Source: an uncultured Collinsella sp.
GTDB taxonomy: Bacteria; Actinomycetota; Coriobacteriia; Coriobacteriales; Coriobacteriaceae
Reading direction: 5' to 3'
Assembly: GCA_958407995.1 (NCBI GenBank)
Contig: CATYJU010000026.1
Location: 1-27,606 of the forward strand
Length of the DNA stretch: 27,606 bases
Both the position numbers and the translations under genes were made by a program. Shown here piece after piece: positions 25,223-27,606 of this stretch. Position 1 is the first letter of the stretch, and every line of letters begins with the position of its first letter. Below the pieces are notes generated by a model, which saw nothing but the letters and a program-made list of their open reading frames with translations, did no database searches and was not told the origin of the DNA.

Positions 25223-26143
25223 GTGGCAACTCAGAAATTCACCGGCGTTATCCCTCCCGTCGTTGTTCCCGATACCGAAGACCACCAGCTCGACGTTGCA
25301 TCCTTTGAGCGCAGCATCAACCGCATGATCGATGCCGGCGTCGATGGCCTGTTCTTCCTGGGCTCCTCGGGCGAGGTCGTCTTCTCCACCGACGAGCGCC
25401 GTCGCCAGATTGTCGCCGAGGCCGTGCGCATCGTCGACCACCGCGTTCCCGTTCTGGTTGGCATCATCGACACCGAGACCGAGCGCATGATCGAGCATGG
25501 TAAGGTCGCCCAGGAGCTGGGCGCCGATGCGCTTGTCGCCACCTGCCCGTTCTATGCCCTGCAGGGCATGACCGAGGTCGAGGAGCACTTCCGCATCCTG
25601 CACGAGGAACTCGACCTTCCCATCTTCGCCTACGACATCCCCGTGTGCGTCCACACCAAGCTCCCCTGGAAGCTCCTTGCCAAGCTCGGCGCCGAGGGCG
25701 TCCTTGCCGGCGTCAAGGATTCCTCGGGCGATGACATCTCGTTCCGCTACCTCGTTCAGGAGAACGAGAAGAATGGCCATCCGATGAGCATCCTCACCGG
25801 TCACGAGGTCGTCGTCGACGGTGCTTACCTTGGCGGCGCCGACGGCTCCGTTCCGGGCCTCGCCAACGTTGAGCCCGAGGGCTACGTGCGCCAGTGGAAG
25901 GCCGCTCAGGCCGGCGACTGGGCTACCGTCAAGGCCGAGCAGGATCGCCTCAACGAGATCTCCCACATTTGGGATGTCACCTCGGGCGTCCAGGGCTATG
26001 CCGGTGGTGTCGGCGCCTTCAAGACCGCTATGAACCTCATGGGCATCTTCGACAGCCCGACCATGCCGCGCCCGGTGAAGGCCATGACCGGCGAGAACGT
26101 CGAGGCTATTAAGAAGGTCCTCCAGGACAACGGTCTCCTGTAA
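25223..26143 (+). CDS. nanA: N-acetylneuraminate lyase (DHDPS/NAL family)
   Basis: The 306-residue TIM-barrel class I aldolase should split N-acetylneuraminate into ManNAc and pyruvate. It has the substrate-carboxylate loop GSSGE (47–51), the catalytic tyrosine in FAYDIP (Y137) and the Schiff-base lysine in GVKDSSGD (K165); both positions have the same numbers as in E. coli NanA. The family also contains dihydrodipicolinate synthase and other pyruvate aldolases, and the motifs alone (YDIP, VKDSS) do not decide. The following ROK kinase and NanE genes make the lyase role most likely. The start is GTG 25223 with AAGGAG seven bases upstream; upstream in-frame codons have no ribosome site. The codons are strongly biased to C/G endings. 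Confidence 0.82.
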   Translation: MATQKFTGVIPPVVVPDTEDHQLDVASFERSINRMIDAGVDGLFFLGSSGEVVFSTDERRRQIVAEAVRIVDHRVPVLVGIIDTETERMIEHGKVAQELGADALVATCPFYALQGMTEVEEHFRILHEELDLPIFAYDIPVCVHTKLPWKLLAKLGAEGVLAGVKDSSGDDISFRYLVQENEKNGHPMSILTGHEVVVDGAYLGGADGSVPGLANVEPEGYVRQWKAAQAGDWATVKAEQDRLNEISHIWDVTSGVQGYAGGVGAFKTAMNLMGIFDSPTMPRPVKAMTGENVEAIKKVLQDNGLL

Positions 26144-26146
26144 AGC

Positions 26147-26241
26147 TTCCCCAGGCACCCGATCTTGGGGCTCAAGTGGCCGGGCGTGACCCATTAGGTC
26201 AACGCCCGACCACTTTCACCCCAACCTCGGGCACCTGGGAA
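26147..26241 (+). other. Large interrupted hairpin between nanA and nanK
   Basis: Six successive complementary segments form one long hairpin. The left arms are TT + CCCAGG (to 26155), CCCGA (26158–26162), TTGGGG (26165–26170), AAGTGG (26174–26179), GGGCGT (26182–26187) and GACC (26188–26191). The right arms are GGTC (26197–26200), ACGCCC (26202–26207), CCACTT (26210–26215), CCCCAA (26219–26224), TCGGG (26227–26231) and CCTGGG + AA (26234–26241). The loop is CATTA. Small symmetric internal loops separate the segments. There is no T tract, so it is not a classic terminator. It starts four bases after the nanA stop. Confidence 0.8.
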
Positions 26242-26313
26242 ACCTTTATCATGCTGCGGCGATAACACCGCCTTCATTTCCTGTAGTTGTTTTTATCTCC
26301 TAAGGAGAACGAC

Positions 26314-27279
26314 ATGGAGAACAAGTACGTCTGCTCTGTCGATATCGGCGGAACTAAGATCGCGACCGCCATTATGGAGTACCCGGCTGACGGCAGCGTG
26401 CCCCATCCCGTTTTTGAGGCCGAGGTTCCTACCGAGGCCCAGGAGGGCGGCGAGGCCGTCTTCCAACGTATCGAGGCGTCCATCAAGGCTGCCCTTGAGG
26501 CGAATCCCGATGTCGAGGTCCTCGGTGTCGGTATCGGTGCCGCAGGCGTCGTCGATCCCAAGACGGGCGCCATCGCGTATGCCAACGAGATTATGCCCGG
26601 CTGGTCCGGCGTTCAGTTGGGGCCGCGTCTGCGCGAGGACCTTGGTCTCCCCGTTGCCGTTGTGGGCGACGTGCAGGCTCATGCTCTGGGCGAGGCCCAC
26701 TGGGGCGTCGGCAAGGGCAAGTTCTCCGTCTTGTGCCTGGGCATCGGCACGGGCATCGGCGGCGCATATGTCGAGAACGGCCGCGTGATGCAGGGCTTCC
26801 ATGGTGCTGCCGGTCATATGGGCCACATCGAGTGCTCGGCTGCTGCCGGCATTCCCTGCGCCTGCGGGCGTTCCGGTCATCTTGAGTCGGTTGCTTCGGG
26901 CACTTCCATTGGTCGTATGTACGATGAGCGCTTTGGTCGCGTCGACCCCAGCCGTCCTTCGGTCGGTCGCGATGTGAACGACCTGTGCCGTGCGGGCGAC
27001 GCAAAGGCGACCGAGGTCATCCATGACGCCGGTTTTGCGCTGGGTGCCAGCTTGGGCTCGCTCGCTAACATCCTGGACCCTGAGGTCATCGTGCTTTCGG
27101 GTGGCGTGATTCACCAAGGTCCCGATTGGCGTTCACAGACGTGGAAGGATTCGGTGCACGAGGGCTATGCCAGCCAGGCGCTCGATCCGCTTCAGGACAC
27201 GCCGATCCTCATCGGTTCTCTGGAGGGCGATGCTCCGCTCATCGGTGCCGCTGAGCATCTTCTTGCCTCGTTGAAGTAA
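26314..27279 (+). CDS. nanK: ROK-family sugar kinase, probable N-acetylmannosamine kinase
   Basis: The 321-residue protein has the ROK ATP-binding start DIGGTK (10–15), a GxGTGIGGAY phosphate loop near 148–157 and the ROK zinc region GHMGHIE (167–173) with C182-A-C184-G. The usual third cysteine of the ROK signature is replaced by histidine (H189 in GRSGHLE), a variant I believe is common in actinobacterial ROK proteins. ROK kinases phosphorylate glucose, ManNAc, GlcNAc or fructose, and sequence alone does not decide. Between nanA and nanE the expected reaction is ManNAc to ManNAc-6-phosphate. The ATG at 26314 has AAGGAG (26302–26307); the long hairpin lies upstream. No DNA-binding N-terminal domain is present, so it is a kinase and not a ROK repressor. 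Confidence 0.85.
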   Translation: MENKYVCSVDIGGTKIATAIMEYPADGSVPHPVFEAEVPTEAQEGGEAVFQRIEASIKAALEANPDVEVLGVGIGAAGVVDPKTGAIAYANEIMPGWSGVQLGPRLREDLGLPVAVVGDVQAHALGEAHWGVGKGKFSVLCLGIGTGIGGAYVENGRVMQGFHGAAGHMGHIECSAAAGIPCACGRSGHLESVASGTSIGRMYDERFGRVDPSRPSVGRDVNDLCRAGDAKATEVIHDAGFALGASLGSLANILDPEVIVLSGGVIHQGPDWRSQTWKDSVHEGYASQALDPLQDTPILIGSLEGDAPLIGAAEHLLASLK

Positions 27280-27296
27280 ACATAACTACCAAGTGC

Positions 27297-27400
27297 GCCT
27301 TCTGAGGTGCCGCAGATTGACGTGAAAGAGGAGCGAAGCGTACTTCGGTACGCGAGCGACGGTTTGAACGTCAAGGTGCGGTGTCTCAGAAGGCTGTTTT
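27297..27400 (+). other. Multi-segment stem-loop between nanK and nanE
   Basis: The arms pair in order: GCCTTCTGAG (27297–27306) with CTCAGAAGGC (27385–27394); CCGCA (27310–27314) with TGCGG (27377–27381); TTGACGT (27317–27323) with ACGTCAA (27368–27374); and GCGTAC (27338–27343) with GTACGC (27348–27353), closed by a stable C(TTCG)G tetraloop. The outer stem runs into TGTTTT, so it could act as a terminator or attenuator in front of nanE, or be a copy of a dispersed intergenic element. It is quite different in sequence from the nanA–nanK hairpin. Confidence 0.75.
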
Positions 27401-27419
27401 GAGAAAGGTTGAGTCGAAC

Positions 27420-27606
27420 ATGACCGTTGATCCTTTGATCCAGTCCCTGAAGGGCAAGCTCGTCGTGAGCGTTCAGGCGTATATGGGCGAGCCGCTTCGT
27501 ACGCCCGAGACCATGGCTCAAATGTCGCGTGCTTGCGAGCTCGGCGGCGCCGCCGCCATTCGCTGCCAGGGCCTTGCCGACATTGCCGCCATTAAGGGTC
27601 GCTGTG
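27420..27606 (+). CDS. nanE: N-acylglucosamine-6-phosphate 2-epimerase, N-terminal part (cut by window end)
   Basis: Only the first 62 codons are present. The translation contains KLVVSVQAYMGEPLRTPETM, then MSRACELGGAAAIRCQG and LADIAAIKG. This is the NanE pattern (VSxQA…GEPL, then GGAxAIRxxG…DIxAIK), the TIM-barrel enzyme that converts ManNAc-6-P to GlcNAc-6-P, linking sialic-acid breakdown to amino-sugar metabolism. The ATG at 27420 has GAAAGG at 27403–27408, a somewhat long spacing. The frame is open to the window edge. It confirms the identity of the cluster better than any other gene here. Confidence 0.9.
   Translation, partial: MTVDPLIQSLKGKLVVSVQAYMGEPLRTPETMAQMSRACELGGAAAIRCQGLADIAAIKGRC

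Noticed and set aside
25223..26143. Assignment of the aldolase gene as dapA (dihydrodipicolinate synthase)
   Set aside because: The motifs allow it, but the neighbours are a ROK kinase and nanE, not lysine-pathway genes, and the segment after the tyrosine (YDIPVCVH) lacks the usual DapA YNVPGRT.
26314..27279. ROK protein as a transcriptional repressor of the cluster
   Set aside because: The N-terminus begins directly with the DIGGTK phosphate motif; there is no helix-turn-helix domain.
1..27606. Mobile elements, prophage genes, tRNAs or CRISPR arrays
   Set aside because: No transposase, integrase, phage structural gene, tRNA cloverleaf or regularly spaced repeat was seen in the window.

Overview
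This window is chromosomal DNA from a high-GC Gram-positive bacterium. It most resembles a gut Coriobacteriia member such as Collinsella. I infer this from gene content and protein style (Tat-type lipoprotein signals, a Dpp-like transporter with a permease–ATPase fusion, HI0933-like and COG2509 flavoproteins, an LTA-synthase-like sulfatase fold), not from any database search. It contains no phage, insertion sequence, tRNA or CRISPR array.

Left part (1–3830): the 3' end of a 5S rRNA gene and a strong terminator close an rRNA operon. A plus-strand operon follows: coaE, a membrane-anchored lytic transglycosylase and uvrB. A LexA-like (SOS) box lies in front of it.

Middle, minus strand (3850–9975): an mrp-type Fe-S/P-loop ATPase, an HI0933/BaiN-like flavoprotein and a COG2509 flavoprotein form one operon. 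Before it lies a separate LTA-synthase-like membrane phosphotransferase, transcribed divergently from uvrA.

Middle, plus strand (10094–17314): uvrA, with a better LexA-like box in its leader, and then a tightly packed ybaK–murJ–uvrC operon. All three subunit genes of the UvrABC excision nuclease therefore lie within 16 kb, in three transcription units mixed with cell-envelope genes. Only the units carrying uvrA and uvrB show SOS-like boxes.

Right part (17315–27606, cut by the window end): a sialic-acid (N-acetylneuraminate) utilisation cluster. It starts with a 365-bp leader that holds a 23-bp palindrome nested inside a second inverted repeat. The genes are a Tat/lipoprotein peptide-type binding protein, a DppB-like permease, a fused DppC–DppD protein, a DppF-like ATPase, a CE7-type acetyl esterase, an overlapping paralogue that has lost its catalytic serine, nanA, a ROK kinase (probable nanK) and the start of nanE. 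The products would import sialic acid, possibly remove O-acetyl groups, cleave it to ManNAc and pyruvate, phosphorylate ManNAc and epimerise it to GlcNAc-6-P. Nearly every gene junction here that is not tightly coupled carries a stem-loop; two are large multi-segment structures (nanA–nanK and nanK–nanE). The most unusual items are the serine-less esterase partner, these structured spacers and the leader palindrome.
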